Positions 38,209-49,012 are shown, counted from the stretch's first letter. The stretch: 64,000 nucleotides of DNA from Portulaca oleracea (GCA_029582165.1 CM055879.1:38721330-38785329), one strand, 5' to 3'. Numbers and translations are program-made. Notes: generated by a model from the letters alone, not told the origin.

Positions 38209-38216
38209 TATTTATA
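38209..38216 (-). promoter_or_regulatory. TATA box of the first Kunitz gene
   Basis: TATAAATA on the minus strand, 113-121 bp upstream of the ATG; the same octamer heads the other three Kunitz genes of this cluster. Confidence 0.7.
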
Positions 38217-38904
38217 GAAATGATAAATGTATTGTGAAAGACACGTATTAAGAGTCTTACGTTTCTTTTACTTATTTTGATGAAATTTCTCATGGAAAGT
38301 GTTCGTACAATAATTATAGATTTTAGTAAAGTTCTACGTACTAATACGGAGTCTAAGTAGATTTTGGTATTTTTAACTTTCTCCTGATCATATAAGAAAG
38401 TGTATGGAAATTAATCTTATGTCTTTTAATATAGAATGTCATCTATTCAAAAACCTCAGGTTTGTCCAACTAGAAAAAAATGAGTACTGTTATTGATTTT
38501 CCATTAAAATTTTTAACACTGACCGAATGATTCGAAATTTGGACTCAATATTTCTCATATTTCTATTGCCTGATCCTAATTTAAGCCGAATATCATCTAT
38601 TTGAATTGTCCACCCTTGTTCACCCAGGAAAAGAAAATTATAATGGTCATCATTTCAGTCGTTTGGATTTCAATATTGACCGATTTCATTGACTCGAATT
38701 GAATTCAGACCCGATTTTTTTTACGACATTAGATGTGGGTAACAATCTCCAACAAAATTCTATTAAGAGTCAAGGGATTTTAAAGTGGGCAACCCATGTA
38801 TGAAAATGTACGAGGAGGTTAAGTATTTTACTAATGTAAACATCTATTTGGGCCCAAAACGATAATTAATTTTAATTAGGGGCAAAATTAGTGTTTTAGG
38901 TAGC

Positions 38905-39285
38905 GGATAGAGGTTATGTAGCGGATAACGGTTTAAGCAGCGGATAGCGTTTAAGTAGCGGATAGCGGATGACTGTTCAAATGAAAATTGTGTTCGGTAA
39001 ATTTAGCGGTTGAATTAACAGATTATAGTGAATTGACATAAAATGATATGAATAATTTTGAAAGATAAAATTTTCAAAGGGTATTTTTTGGGCGAAAAAT
39101 ATGAAACGTTATACTCCAAACGCTAAACGTTAACTTTATTAGCGTTTCACAAAACGCTCCTCAAAACGCTTAACGCTACTTAAAACGCTAGTTTACCAAA
39201 TACTAATATTTACGCAATTAGAGTTTTTGACTTAGTCTAAACACTGCCCTAAACGCTATTGCCAAACACAGCCTTAATCTCTACC
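38905..39285. repeat. MITE-like repeat with TAGCGGATA and AACGCTAAACG motifs
   Basis: The left half repeats 'gtagcggata' five times; the right half repeats 'aaacgct' at least six times, the complementary theme (AGCGTTT), so the element is broadly palindromic. It ends near 'attgccaaacacagcc'. No clean target duplication found. Confidence 0.45.
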
Positions 39286-39659
39286 CTAGCAACATCAATT
39301 TGAGAGAGTACACTTAAAATTTGCATCTCTTCTACATAGGAATTGTGTTATCTATTAATTTAACAAATTGATAATTAAATTTGAAAAATATATATTAATT
39401 CCAATATAGTTTAAAAAACAATAGTCGACAATACATTAAATTAAAACCGTCACACTATATGATTCATATTTATATGTACGCCTGATTGAAGTAGAAGAAA
39501 TTAATATTGGTTGTCGATCATCGTTGTCATTTGTGGTCTCATCCAATTAAAGATCTTAGTACAATAATTGAAGTGCCACAGTGATCACGTCAATCATTGT
39601 ACTTAGTTCAATTCTTAAACTTTTGAAAATGTAACCCAACTAAAACTATGTAGTATATA

Positions 39660-40075
39660 AAAGAATTTTAGATGATAATACACTGAAATTTAGGAATATT
39701 GGATAATAATACACTAAATTTTTTGTTTAGACTCTAATACACTGAATTTTGAGGGTGTTGAACAGAATATTTCCAGTGGTGGTTGACATGATGACGGTTC
39801 AACTTTGAGGTGTCGTTTTTCTATTTTTTTCAGAAAAGATTTTTGTCGTGTAAGAAATTACACAGCAGCAGAATGACTAACATATTTTTTTTGAAAAAAA
39901 TGATACTTCAAAGTAGAACCGCCATTAAGTAAACCACTACTGGAATCATTCTAAGTGCATTATTGTCCAATACCTTCAAAGTTCAGTTTATTAGAGTCCA
40001 AAAAAAATTCAATGCATCATTGTCCAAATCCCTAAAGTTCAGTGTATTATCGTCCAATAATCCTATGTAAATTCA
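39660..40075. mobile_element. Palindromic MITE, AATAATACACTGAA family (diverged)
   Basis: The left part repeats 'gataatacactgaaattta' and the right part its inverse ('aaagttcagtgtattatcgt'), as in the sharply delimited relative at 42590-42903. I could not see a target duplication. Confidence 0.55.
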
Positions 40076-40793
40076 TATCCAATCGCAAAGTTTGATGTCC
40101 AGATCAATTGTCCAAATTTTTGTCTTAAAATTCTGTAGATATATTTTGGTCAAATTATATCTAGGCCTAAATGACAAAAAACCCAAGCCGAAACTAGTTG
40201 CAAAATTTAAACAATCCAAACTCGATCCAAATTTGTGGTAGAATTCAACAACTTGAACTTAAATTGTCAAATCTAAACACTAACTCGAATTTCAATTTGG
40301 TCCTGACAAATTGTTTGAATTTTAGGCCATGACAATAAAATTGTAATCAAGAGCCGGATCAGATAAATTTGAGTAATTATTTCAAACATATTTTCACTGT
40401 CACTAGTATATTGCAATTAATAAATACATGAAATATCAGATATCTCATGTAATTAAATTTATAAATTCATTCTAAAAATTTAATTAGTTAATAAATTAAT
40501 ATTATTCAATTCATATACGAAAGATCTAGGTAGATCATCTACTAGATAAACTTTGAAATTTTTTGGTCACATAATCGAATTAAAAATCCCATATTGGACC
40601 ATTATATATAGCAGCCTAAAACGTGGCAATTGGTACCCTCTATAATTGTAGTTGTCTTCTTGTTCTTGACCTTTGAATATTGTACGTTAACTTGGCAAGT
40701 TGGCCAGCGAATCAAATAATACCATTTTGATTTTTGAACACGTTCATTAGCTAATTAGATCACCACGTACGTACTTCAACAATATCATGCAAT

Positions 40794-41178
40794 GTGAAAT
40801 GATAAAAGTCTTGTGCAAGACACATATTTTGTGTCTTGTTATTATAGAAAACCTATATATTTGTGAATTAAATTGGAAAAAAGTTACATGATTGACTTCT
40901 ATAACTATAATAATATATATAAATTGTATAAAATCACACTTTTATCCATATTTTTAAAAATTTACAAAAAAATGTCTAAAATATGCTCAACGGATGGGGT
41001 TCATTCGTTAGGGTGTCAATTTTAATTGTTGGCGTAACCAACACATTCCAAGCTTCTTATAATTGATAATTAATAGTATCTGTCAAAAAAATTGGGGTTA
41101 AAAACGATAATAAGTATTGATTTTATAAGGGTGAAGACATTTAAGGAGTGTCTTGGCACAAGACACTTATCATCACCC
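40794..41178. mobile_element. Hairpin-ended MITE, TCTTG family, copy A
   Basis: Begins GTGAAATGATAAAAGTCTTG and ends GACACTTATCATCACCC (inverted). The flanks ATCATGCAAT (40784-40793 and 41179-41188) are an exact 10-bp match, giving a target duplication of 9-10 bp as in Mutator-type elements. Subterminal hairpins GTCTTGTGCAAGAC (left) and GTGTCTTGGCACAAGACAC (right). Almost identical to copy B at 57025-57407. It sits 128 bp above the TATA box of the Kunitz gene at 41385. Confidence 0.85.
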
Positions 41179-41305
41179 ATCATGCAATACCCATGCATAT
41201 CCATAAGATATATAGAGGCCAACGGTGTAATTACAAAGAAAAGTCAATATCGTCGTCTAATCTCCACGCGATGCATGCGTACGCACGATCATCCTTTCCA
41301 GTTAC

Positions 41306-41313
41306 TATAAATA
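41306..41313 (+). promoter_or_regulatory. TATA box of the second Kunitz gene
   Basis: TATAAATA 72-79 bp above the ATG at 41385; the leader has repeated 'aaactaaactaaactaac'. Confidence 0.75.
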
Positions 41314-41384
41314 ATGGCTCAACTCCCTTGGTTGTGTACTTCACTTTCAAACTAAACTAAACTAAACTAACAACAATCCCAAAA

Positions 41385-42044
41385 ATGGCTACAAGTACAT
41401 TCATCCCAACCGCAGCCGCCCTCCTCCTCCTCCTCCTCTCCTTTCCGGCAAGCACCCCGGCGGCCGACACAGACAGCGATCTTATCCTCGACCTTCAAGG
41501 CAACCCACTCGAAGTCGGCTCACAGTATTACATGCGACGGCCCCTACGGATCCTCGGCCCGATCAACCGGTCCCCGATACCCGGACAACTCTGCCCTCTC
41601 TTCGCCATCGAAACCCGGTTCGAACTCGACAAAGGTCAACCCTTGAAGTTCATCCCCGAGAATGAATACGACGTGCATATCAAGGTCTCGTCCAAGTTCC
41701 AAATCGACTCTGGGGTGAGTCCTATTTGCAGGGACGACGGGATCTGGCGGGTGGGGCCCATTAATGGAACCGACGACGGCTCCCAGGATGTGGTGATAGC
41801 CTCCGGGGTCGATGTTCCTCGGACATGGTTCAGGTTCGAGAAGGTTGACGGCTCAGACAGGGATTATAAGATAGTGTACTGTGCCCCAAATGCGCCTCCA
41901 CTGTTTTTGTGTGCGCATTTGGGGGTGTTTAAAGATGCTAAATCTGGTCTTAAGATGTTGGCTCCTACTTGGATTACAAGTGAGGCTGCTTCTTTTGGGT
42001 TCGTCAAGGTTTCTGATGATTCCGGCGATGCTACTGCCATGTAA
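41385..42044 (+). CDS. Kunitz-type (STI/miraculin-like) protease inhibitor
   Basis: Intronless, 219 residues. Signal peptide about 1-26 (AAALLLLLLSFPAS). Mature start DLILDLQGNPLEVGSQYYM matches the Kunitz signature region. Four cysteines are present in the two-disulfide arrangement: QLCPLF, PICRDDG, VYCAPN and LFLCAH. Hallmark GIWRV follows the second Cys. It is the most diverged of the three plus-strand copies: the C-terminal part (GLKMLAPTWITSEAASFGFV) differs from the LLG..VSFVK ending of its neighbours. Secreted or vacuolar defence or storage role is likely from the family; the target protease is unknown. AATAAA at 42165-42170 is a likely poly(A) signal. A TCTTG-family MITE occupies its upstream promoter. 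Confidence 0.92.
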   Translation: MATSTFIPTAAALLLLLLSFPASTPAADTDSDLILDLQGNPLEVGSQYYMRRPLRILGPINRSPIPGQLCPLFAIETRFELDKGQPLKFIPENEYDVHIKVSSKFQIDSGVSPICRDDGIWRVGPINGTDDGSQDVVIASGVDVPRTWFRFEKVDGSDRDYKIVYCAPNAPPLFLCAHLGVFKDAKSGLKMLAPTWITSEAASFGFVKVSDDSGDATAM

Positions 42045-42358
42045 ACCTACGTACTAGTAGTACTAATTAATCAACCCATCTAAGTTATGCAATGTATTTA
42101 TTTCAGTTAATTATGTTGTTTAATTTTACGTAATTGGAATAAATTAACTTGTCAGAATTGTTGCAATAAAGTTGTTCCTGCCTCGTACAGAGAAAGCAAG
42201 AGAGGATGCATGGAAGATTGTATTTATCTATGGTCTGTATTGTGAGGCCTAATATTTTCATAGATCAAGTTTTAATTTTGGATTTGAATAAATCGAAGTT
42301 AATTCTGATGATTAAGTGAATTTAGGCATCTTCTTTGGCCCCCTCCGTTGTCCTTGTG

Positions 42359-42384
42359 TACGTTGACCATGCATCATCCACAAT

Positions 42385-42434
<50 letters not shown>

Positions 42435-42460
42435 ATTGTGGATGATGCATGGTCAACGTA
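42359..42460. repeat. Perfect 102-bp inverted repeat with AT core
   Basis: From TACGTTGACC at 42359 to GGTCAACGTA ending at 42460, every base pairs: about 30 bp of unique-looking arm on each side of an AT dinucleotide run (about 42389-42430). It lies 315 bp downstream of the Kunitz stop codon, past the likely poly(A) signal. It could extrude as a cruciform or, if transcribed, fold as a long hairpin. Confidence 0.9.
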
Positions 42461-42589
42461 AAAATTGACCATGTATATATATAATGTTGGTTTGAAGCGA
42501 CAATGTATGTAAAAATTGAGTAGATTTTGGAGTTCTACTACCTGGATGAGATGTAGTTACTTCCATTCAGGTTCATGTCATTTAAAAAT

Positions 42590-42903
42590 GGAGTTTTGGA
42601 TTCTAATATACTCAACTTTTGAGGTATTGGACAATAATACACCGAACTTTGACCTTGGACAATAATACATCGAACTTTAGGTGGTATTGGACAATAATGC
42701 ACCCGAAAAGATTTTAACGGTGGCGATCCTACGTGGCAGACCAACCACGTAGGATCGCCTCCGAGTCAGCCACCGCCGGAATTGTTCCGGGTGCATTATT
42801 GTCGAACACCCCCTAAAATACGGTGTATTATTGTCTAAGATCAAAGTTCGGTGTATTATTATCCAATACCCCAAAAATAGAGTATATTAGCGTCCAAAAA
42901 CCC
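42590..42903. mobile_element. Palindromic Mutator-like MITE, 9-bp target duplication
   Basis: Ends GGAGTTTTGGATTCTAATA and TATTAGCGTCCAAAAACCC are inverted; flanks TTTAAAAAT (42581-42589, 42904-42912) are an exact 9-bp repeat. The interior repeats a 'ggacaataatacaccgaac' unit in inverted halves around a central hairpin at 42722-42760 whose arms are GGCGATCCTACGTGG and its inverse. No coding capacity. Confidence 0.82.
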
Positions 42904-43967
42904 TTTAAAAATTTAATTTTGACATTTTCAAATTGCAATTTACCACGTCTAATTATGTCGACCAGTTTAATTAGAAAATTAATATGATAAAACATAACAT
43001 TTACTTTTTTCCATTAAGGTAGTATTAAATTTTTTAAAATGAGTCTCAAATTATTTTTGAATGAATTTAAAATTCAATGAAAATTAATATAATAAAGATG
43101 ATAGAAAATGAAGATTAACTTTTCAAAATATTCTAATGATTTTGAAATTATGATCAGACGTAATTTTTATGTAGAGAAGATATTTCTTAAAATCTTTTAT
43201 TAGCCAATTGTCTATGTAAAACGTATACTAGGAATTGTGGTTAGTATTGTCCAGTGACAATAATATTATTGTGAGACTTTTTACTATTCATGCATGATTC
43301 ATGTCCAAACATTATAGATTATCTATTTTTAAAAAAAAACATAAATTCATAATTCATACAAGTATATTGGCTAAAAAAATTGATTAATTTTATGCTTACT
43401 AATTTGCTTGTTATATTTAATCGGCAAGCGTAAAAAATGGGGAAGTTCCAATTTTTCTAGCAACTTGAGCATATTCGAATCAAGTTTCTCTTATTCTCCT
43501 AAAGTTGTCTGATCCAAATGTACCATAATTACAATTACGGTTAGCTCTATAACATAAAATTTTAAAATATCATCAATTAGATATATTTAATTACAAATTA
43601 CAAATGAATAAAAGAAATTAATAAATGGAAAGAGGTGGAGCTGAGAGGCCATCTCTCAGATTCAAAGAACAGTGAACACACTCTGAATTAATAGAAAAAC
43701 CATATTATTAGTGTATTGCATGTCAAATTGTCAATGCTGAAATGTGTATCTTTTGAAGCCTAGTAAAAATATATATTCAAAGTACAAATGGATAGAAAAT
43801 GTGGACTAATTAATTGATGGTTGTATATGAATACTCCAAATAATGGAAAGATAAGGCGTAACAATTATTGAATACGTGAAACTCTGTACCATTCTTTCTT
43901 CTTTTCTTTTCTTTTTTTTTACTTATTATTGCGAGTCCAAGACTCCAAGTTCTCAAAGCCACCGGTA

Positions 43968-44475
43968 TAGACCTTGCAGTTTCCGACCCGACTCGAACTC
44001 GCCCGAAATTTTTGGGTTTTAAACACGATTTTTCAACTAAACCCGAAGTATATCGAATTCGAAAGTTAGCAGGTCAAACCCGATCCGCCCGTTTGACCCG
44101 AAAATTTAACTTTTTAAGTCGAACTTTATTAAAATTTGTGACGTATCATTGGAATTTTTAACTGTTAAACTACAAGCGCAATTTATTTATTTGTTATTTC
44201 TCTTATTTAGGTTAAAATAGTTACAATAATCTATCGTTACTAGAAGATAATCATATTTTATTATGTATATTGTACAAAAAGTAGTATTTAGAGACCATTT
44301 TTGAAAAAGAAAAAACGGAAAAAGGTCACAATCATAACTCAGATAATCATAACTTTTGGGTTCTGAAATCGAAATGCGCCCGTATTTACCGAACGAAATC
44401 TGCACTGACCGTATTCTGAATCTGATATATGATCGACCCGAAATCGCCTACCTACCCGACCGAATTGACAGGCGT
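43968..44475. mobile_element. 508-bp insertion with 9-bp target duplication and preserved empty site
   Basis: CCACCGGTA occurs at 43959-43967 and 44476-44484. In the duplicated copy of this region the same motif occurs once (near 50213-50221) with matching sequence on both sides ('gttctcaaagccaccggtag', then 'cacttgttacgtga'), which is the uninserted site. The ends (TAGACCTTGCAGTTTCC and GAATTGACAGGCGT) are only weakly inverted. The interior is rich in 'gacccgaa' and 'cccgatccgcccg' wording. Class uncertain; Mutator-like by target length. Confidence 0.82.
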
Positions 44476-44635
44476 CCACCGGTAGTAAGGACCAAGGAGC
44501 ACTTGTTACGTGATAAATATCCTCCAATTTTCTTTTCCGCCATGCCGCTGACGTCTACACAGTTTTTTCTTTTTATTATTTATTTTGAGCGAAAGCAGCC
44601 AACCAAGGTCTACATAGTTAAAAAAATTCTCATTG

Positions 44636-44914
44636 GCGCTGGCAAAAATTTGGATTTGAGTAAATTTGAGTCGGATAAATTCGATTAATGTTAAAATTCA
44701 GACGAAAAATTTATGTTTGGACCTGGTTTTATTTCGGGTCGGACAATTCGGACGAGAAACTAAAATCGAATTCGGACAATAGAAAAAAGTGAAATTTTAT
44801 GTTTGAACATTCAGTCAATATCAAAATTCGGATGAAAAATCTATGTCCAAACCCGGATTTTTCCGGGTCGGGGGATTCGGGTAATCCAGGTTGGACAAAA
44901 TTTTGCCAGCTCTA
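44636..44914. mobile_element. GCTGGCAAAA-type MITE, 10-bp flanking repeat
   Basis: Begins GCGCTGGCAAAAATTTG, ends CAAAATTTTGCCAGCTCTA; flanks ATTCTCATTG at 44626-44635 and 44915-44924 match exactly. The interior repeats 'aaaattcggacgaaaaatc'-like units. Relatives seem to lie at about 601-860 and 38490-38720. Confidence 0.78.
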
Positions 44915-45126
44915 ATTCTCATTGTCCATTTTTTATTTGTAACTTTGGAGAATTGGAAAAAAAATTAAGACAACTAACAAAATTAGAAAGAAAAATTATG
45001 AAATGATTTAAATTGTATATATTAATTATAAGAGAGGGAGAATATCAAGAAAAATTAGTTAGATGAATAAATAAATAGGACAGGAGTAAACAGAGAAGAT
45101 ATCTTGAACCCATTGAATCTCACTAA

Positions 45127-45340
45127 GGCCCTGCTCTTTTATATGACTCGCTGCGGTATGGCGGGGGACAATATATGGAATTGTGGCAGGTGTAGTGGAA
45201 TTGTGGTGAGTTATTGGTAAGTTGTGGTGAGTTTTGTTTTTTTTTTTTATAAATGTAAATTGTATTGGTAAATGTAAAAAAGCTGATTGTAGTGGGTTGT
45301 GGTAAATAGCGGTGTGTTGTGGCACGCAACCCGCTATATA
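45127..45340. mobile_element. CCGCAAC-array MITE, right end lost
   Basis: Starts TAA-GGCCCTGCTCTTTTATAT and contains 'gtggtgagttgtggtaaata'-type units (the inverse of accacaactt). The right terminus GGGCC is missing; sequence ends at 'caacccgctatataaat'. Confidence 0.5.
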
Positions 45341-45860
45341 AATAATAAATACATCAATATTTAGTATTGATCATTACTATTTTGTACTAAAGAGCTATAA
45401 TTAAGACTAATAAATCACTTAGATTCGAAAATAGACTAAGAATCAAATTTTTGACCTCCAAAATAAAAGATTACATCCAAATCAAGTGAGCTATTAGCTA
45501 ATTGACTTTGTCATCTTTTATTTAGTGTAGTACTCGTAATACTTTTATTGGATGATCACTTGGCCCATGGATGAAAAACTTCATCTCAACTCCTCCTCTC
45601 CATTTGGCTTACTCTTTTTTCCCCAATCCTTTTCTTCCTCCTTTACTGCAAAGTCATTGGATATCATTGAAATATTATATATAGATAAGATTTGCTTTTG
45701 AATCATTTAAATATGACTTGAGTGATCACATGGTCTTATTTTTTATTGGACTAGTGATCACATGATCACATAACATGTGCGCCGCATGAAAAAACGAGAT
45801 TAAAAAACTATAAAAATTTACTTGATTTACGTGTCATATGCTTATCAAGGTCCTAGCTTT

Positions 45861-45862
<2 letters not shown>

Positions 45863-45894
<32 letters not shown>
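45863..45894. repeat. (AT)n microsatellite
   Basis: A pure AT run of about 32 bp in the spacer above the third Kunitz gene. Confidence 0.9.
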
Positions 45895-45898
<4 letters not shown>

Positions 45899-46091
45899 TG
45901 CGTATTCAATAAAAAGTAAGTTCATTATAATTAATAATTAAATATAATTATTAAAAAATTATGATAATTTATTATCTTAAGTTAAGAAAGCTATTAAAAA
46001 AACTATACCATGGCAAAACTCAAGTGATGAGTTGATAGTGCATTAGTGCTTGCTAAATTTTTTTATAAGGAGAAACGTTATTATAACTGTC

Positions 46092-46479
46092 GAAAATGAT
46101 TAATGTCTTGGATAAGATACATATTAAATGTCTTGTCATTATATAAAACTTATATATTTGTAAGTTAAATGAAAAAAATTGCATGATTGACTTTTATAAC
46201 TATAATAATATATATATAAATGGTAATAAAATCACATTTTTATCTATTTTTTTTAAAAAAATTTACAAAAAGACGTGTAAAATATGTCCAACACATGGGA
46301 TTCATTCGTTAGGGTGTCAATTTTAATTGTTGGTGTTGCCAACACATTCCAAACTTCTTATAATTGATAATTAATAGTATCTGTAAAAAAAATTATGGTT
46401 AAAAATAATAATGAGTATTAGTTTTATAAGGAGCAAGACACTTAAGCAGTATCTTGCCCCAAGACACATATCATCATCC
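46092..46479. mobile_element. Hairpin-ended MITE, TCTTG family, copy C
   Basis: Left GAAAATGATTAATGTCTTGG, right AAGACACATATCATCATCC; the interior aligns along its length with copies A and B ('gggtgtcaattttaattgtt' is identical) but is more diverged. No target duplication is visible, perhaps because another MITE (46485-46700) was inserted directly beside its right edge. It lies upstream of the Kunitz gene at 47093. Confidence 0.7.
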
Positions 46480-46484
46480 ACTAT

Positions 46485-46700
46485 GGCCATGTTCTTTTCT
46501 GCGGTGTTTTTGCGGTATGGTGTGGTGGAATTGTGGTAGGTTATTGGTATGTAGGGTATGTGAGGAGAGAGAATGTAAAAAGTAGAGGAGAAAAGTGAGG
46601 AGAGAGAAAAGTAATGATTTGTGATAAAGTGTGGTGAATTGTGGCAAACTGCGATATGGTATGGTACTGCAGTTTGCCAACCATAGAAAAGAATAGGGCC
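46485..46700. mobile_element. GGCC..GTTCTTTT-type MITE
   Basis: Left GGCCATGTTCTTTTCTGCGG, right AGAAAAGAATAGGGCC, flanked by TAT on both sides (46482-46484, 46701-46703). Close inverted relative of 23882-24122. Confidence 0.8.
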
Positions 46701-46920
46701 TATAACTATTAGCCCCTTGTTTAAAAATATAAATTATACAGAGCTAATTAATATAATTAATGGGGTGAAGCAGCACCGATCTATGCTTAATTAAGGGTAT
46801 ATAGTCCTGGAAGCATAGTTACAGATACTCTTTAGAAATATCATAACACCCACTTAGGAAATTGTGACTGACGACCAAGATTCCATCTCCCAGGGCACTG
46901 AAGCAACAAGTTGGCTTAAT

Positions 46921-47092
46921 TATAATGCCTGCTGCATGGCTCCACACAGACGTCCAGATTATTCAATGGCTCCTCCGTAGGAACTACTGTCTATAAATAC
47001 GAGCCACTCCGACCCCCATTGAACCCATCAACACAAACTAAACCCTACACCACCAAACCCTAAACAAATTAAACCCTAGCTAGCTATCAAGA
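46921..47092 (+). promoter_or_regulatory. Conserved promoter and leader, third Kunitz gene
   Basis: TATAAATA at 46992-46999, 93 bp above the ATG. The 172 bp from 46921 to the ATG align nearly base for base with 50881-51053 in front of the fourth Kunitz gene, including CAGATTATTCAATGGCT and the telobox-like AAACCCTAA/AAACCCTAG pair in the leader. Conservation of the leader and upstream block shows the promoter was duplicated with the gene. Confidence 0.75.
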
Positions 47093-47758
47093 ATGGCTAA
47101 GATGTCCCTTGTCCCCACCCTGGTCCTCCTCCTGGTCACCATCTCAGCAACCCTAACCGCCGCCGATTTCTACCGCAAGGCGGCGGTCCTGGACTCCGAC
47201 GGCAACCCACTTGAAGTTGGCTCAGGGTACTACATCCGACCAGCCGGCGTCGGGTTCCGTGGCGGCATCACGCGGTCAACCAAGAGCGGGATCCTCGGGT
47301 GCCCTCTGTACGCCGTCGAAGCCGCCAGCGAGGTCGACAAGGGTAAAGCCGTCACCTTCACCCCCGCCGACGCAACCCAGACCCAGATCCTTGTCTCCTC
47401 CGACATCAAGATCGACTCCGGCTTCAGCGCCTACTGTCGGACCCGTGGGTTCTGGAGTGTGGCCCTTGACGCCATGAACCGCCGCCACGTGGTCAAGGCC
47501 TCTGGAGATTTCGATGCCGAGAATGGCTTGTTCAAGATCAAGAGGGCTAATGCTAAGACCGCCGCGGGTCCCACTTACAAGATAACGTACTGTCCGAGCA
47601 CCACGGTCGGCCCATGCGGCGACTTGACTGTGTTTAAGGACTTTGTTTTTGATGTTAAGTTGTTGGGGATTGCTAATAACCCTGAGAAGGCTCTTGAGGT
47701 TTCCTTCGTCAAGATGACTGCTGCTGCTGCTGAGCAGTCTGAGGTATACACAGCATGA
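47093..47758 (+). CDS. Kunitz-type (STI/miraculin-like) protease inhibitor, tandem copy 1
   Basis: Intronless, 221 residues. Signal peptide about 1-24 (LVPTLVLLLVTISATLTA). Kunitz signature VLDSDGNPLEVGSGYYI at the mature N-terminus. Four cysteines in two pairs: LGCPLYAVE, SAYCRTRGF, ITYCPS and GPCGDLTVF. The loop between the first two (EVDKGKAVTFTPADATQTQI) is of the miraculin-like class with no STI-type Arg-Ile scissile pair. Paralogue of the gene at 51054, sharing coding, promoter and 3' flank sequence ('ggatggaaagaggtag', 'cttaataacaatggac'). GC-rich at third positions. Probable secreted or vacuolar defence or storage protein. Confidence 0.93.
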   Translation: MAKMSLVPTLVLLLVTISATLTAADFYRKAAVLDSDGNPLEVGSGYYIRPAGVGFRGGITRSTKSGILGCPLYAVEAASEVDKGKAVTFTPADATQTQILVSSDIKIDSGFSAYCRTRGFWSVALDAMNRRHVVKASGDFDAENGLFKIKRANAKTAAGPTYKITYCPSTTVGPCGDLTVFKDFVFDVKLLGIANNPEKALEVSFVKMTAAAAEQSEVYTA

Positions 47759-48110
47759 TTACTGGTGATGAGTTAGTTTGATTGTAATGTTGTTATGTCA
47801 GTTTAGCCTGTGAGGAATGGAATTGTTCGATGTAATGGTGATGTGGAATTAAGGATGGAAAGAGGTAGCTAGAATGCATCTCCATCGTTGTCTTTGCTTT
47901 GGAAGTATATATGCTTCCACATTTTCATGCACTCTTAATAACAATGGACTCACTTACATTCTACTAGTGCTTCCATTCCTAAATGAAGTGTTTTTGTGTA
48001 TTGGTTAATAACATTAATTTTACATGAGTAACATGACATTGCAAATCCACATATTCAATCATTTTTTATTGTTTAAAAAAAAATGTGTCACATCACTATT
48101 ATGATTAAGA

Positions 48111-48704
48111 AAGCTTCTCAGGAGGTCACCCATACTTTTGACTACTTCCAGCTAAGCACGCTTAATTGAGGACGGATGAACTACCATAAAGAATGTGCAC
48201 CTTGGTGATATAAGTAGACATTTCATTCCTTTTAATTAATCCACACTTTAACCACATATCCGGAGTGTCACAATCACCCCCACTTAAGCGCACAACGTCC
48301 TCGTTGTGTCACAATCCACTCCTGAATCTTTGCCCCGCTAGGTGACTGCCCATGGATCTCCTGTCCACTGGTGCAGCTCACGGTCGCGGTCGGCTCTGAT
48401 ACCTCTGTAACGCCCAGGCCCCACTCGGGCCGCGGACATTGACATTACCGATAACTGCTTTAAGCATCGCTGACTGGCCCCACAAATCACCACGAGTCTT
48501 CCCAGCGTGCTTCGTACCCGCTCACACGCAACCTGGGAAAACTTCCCAGGAGTCACCTATCCTTTTGACTACTCCCAGCCAAGCACGCTTAACTGAGGAG
48601 TTCCCAACGGATGAATTACCATAAAAGAAGGTGCACCTTGGTGATATAAGTAGTCATTTCAATGCTTTTAACCCACAATTTAACCACATATCCGGGGTGT
48701 TACA
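48111..48704 (-). mobile_element. Cassandra-type TRIM retroelement with 5S rRNA-like LTR
   Basis: Read on the minus strand. The 5' LTR is 48406-48704 (starts TGTAACACCCCGG, ends GGCGTTACA). Next comes a primer-binding site for initiator Met-tRNA, GGTATCAGAGCC (48393-48404, one mismatch to the consensus start), a noncoding internal domain of about 135 bp, a purine tract GTGGGGGTGATTG, and a 3' LTR from 48270 (TGACACTCCGG) that is truncated near 48111. Both LTRs hold the 5S-like segment with AGTTAAGCGTGCTTGG (AATTAAGCGTGCTTAG in the 3' copy) and the downstream GGTGAC..CTCCTGGGAAG, which contains the 5S internal promoter region. That combination defines Cassandra. Not a functional 5S gene. No coding capacity. 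Confidence 0.9.
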
Positions 48705-49012
48705 CCTTTATGACAAAAAATTTAATTTTGCTTTTTGATAAATCTAAATTTATAAATCAACAAAAATAATAAAATAATAAACAATTAATTTTTACAACTA
48801 TTTAAATTTTATTTTTTGAGGGAAAATTTAAAAATAATTATTTTACAAAAAATAATTTTAAAATTTTAAAAATAGTCAAAAATATAATTAATACTATAAT
48901 GAATTATTTGTGTTTTGGATTTAAGCAGACATATGTCATGGGTATTTAACCTATCTATAGGACGGATTGACAAACTAGTATTTAATTACAAATTACGAAT
49001 AAGTAAAAGAAA

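Larger units (their letters stand above)
38300..40783. other. Divergent spacer between Kunitz genes, repeats only
   Basis: No gene supported. About 38490-38720 and 40165-40400 carry the 'gaccgaattcgaatttgga' wording of the 44636 element family. Other repeats are listed separately. Confidence 0.45.

Noticed and set aside
48528..48602. 5S rRNA gene
   Set aside because: Only the internal part of 5S rRNA is matched and it lies inside the LTR of a Cassandra element with primer site and purine tract; no tandem 5S unit is present.
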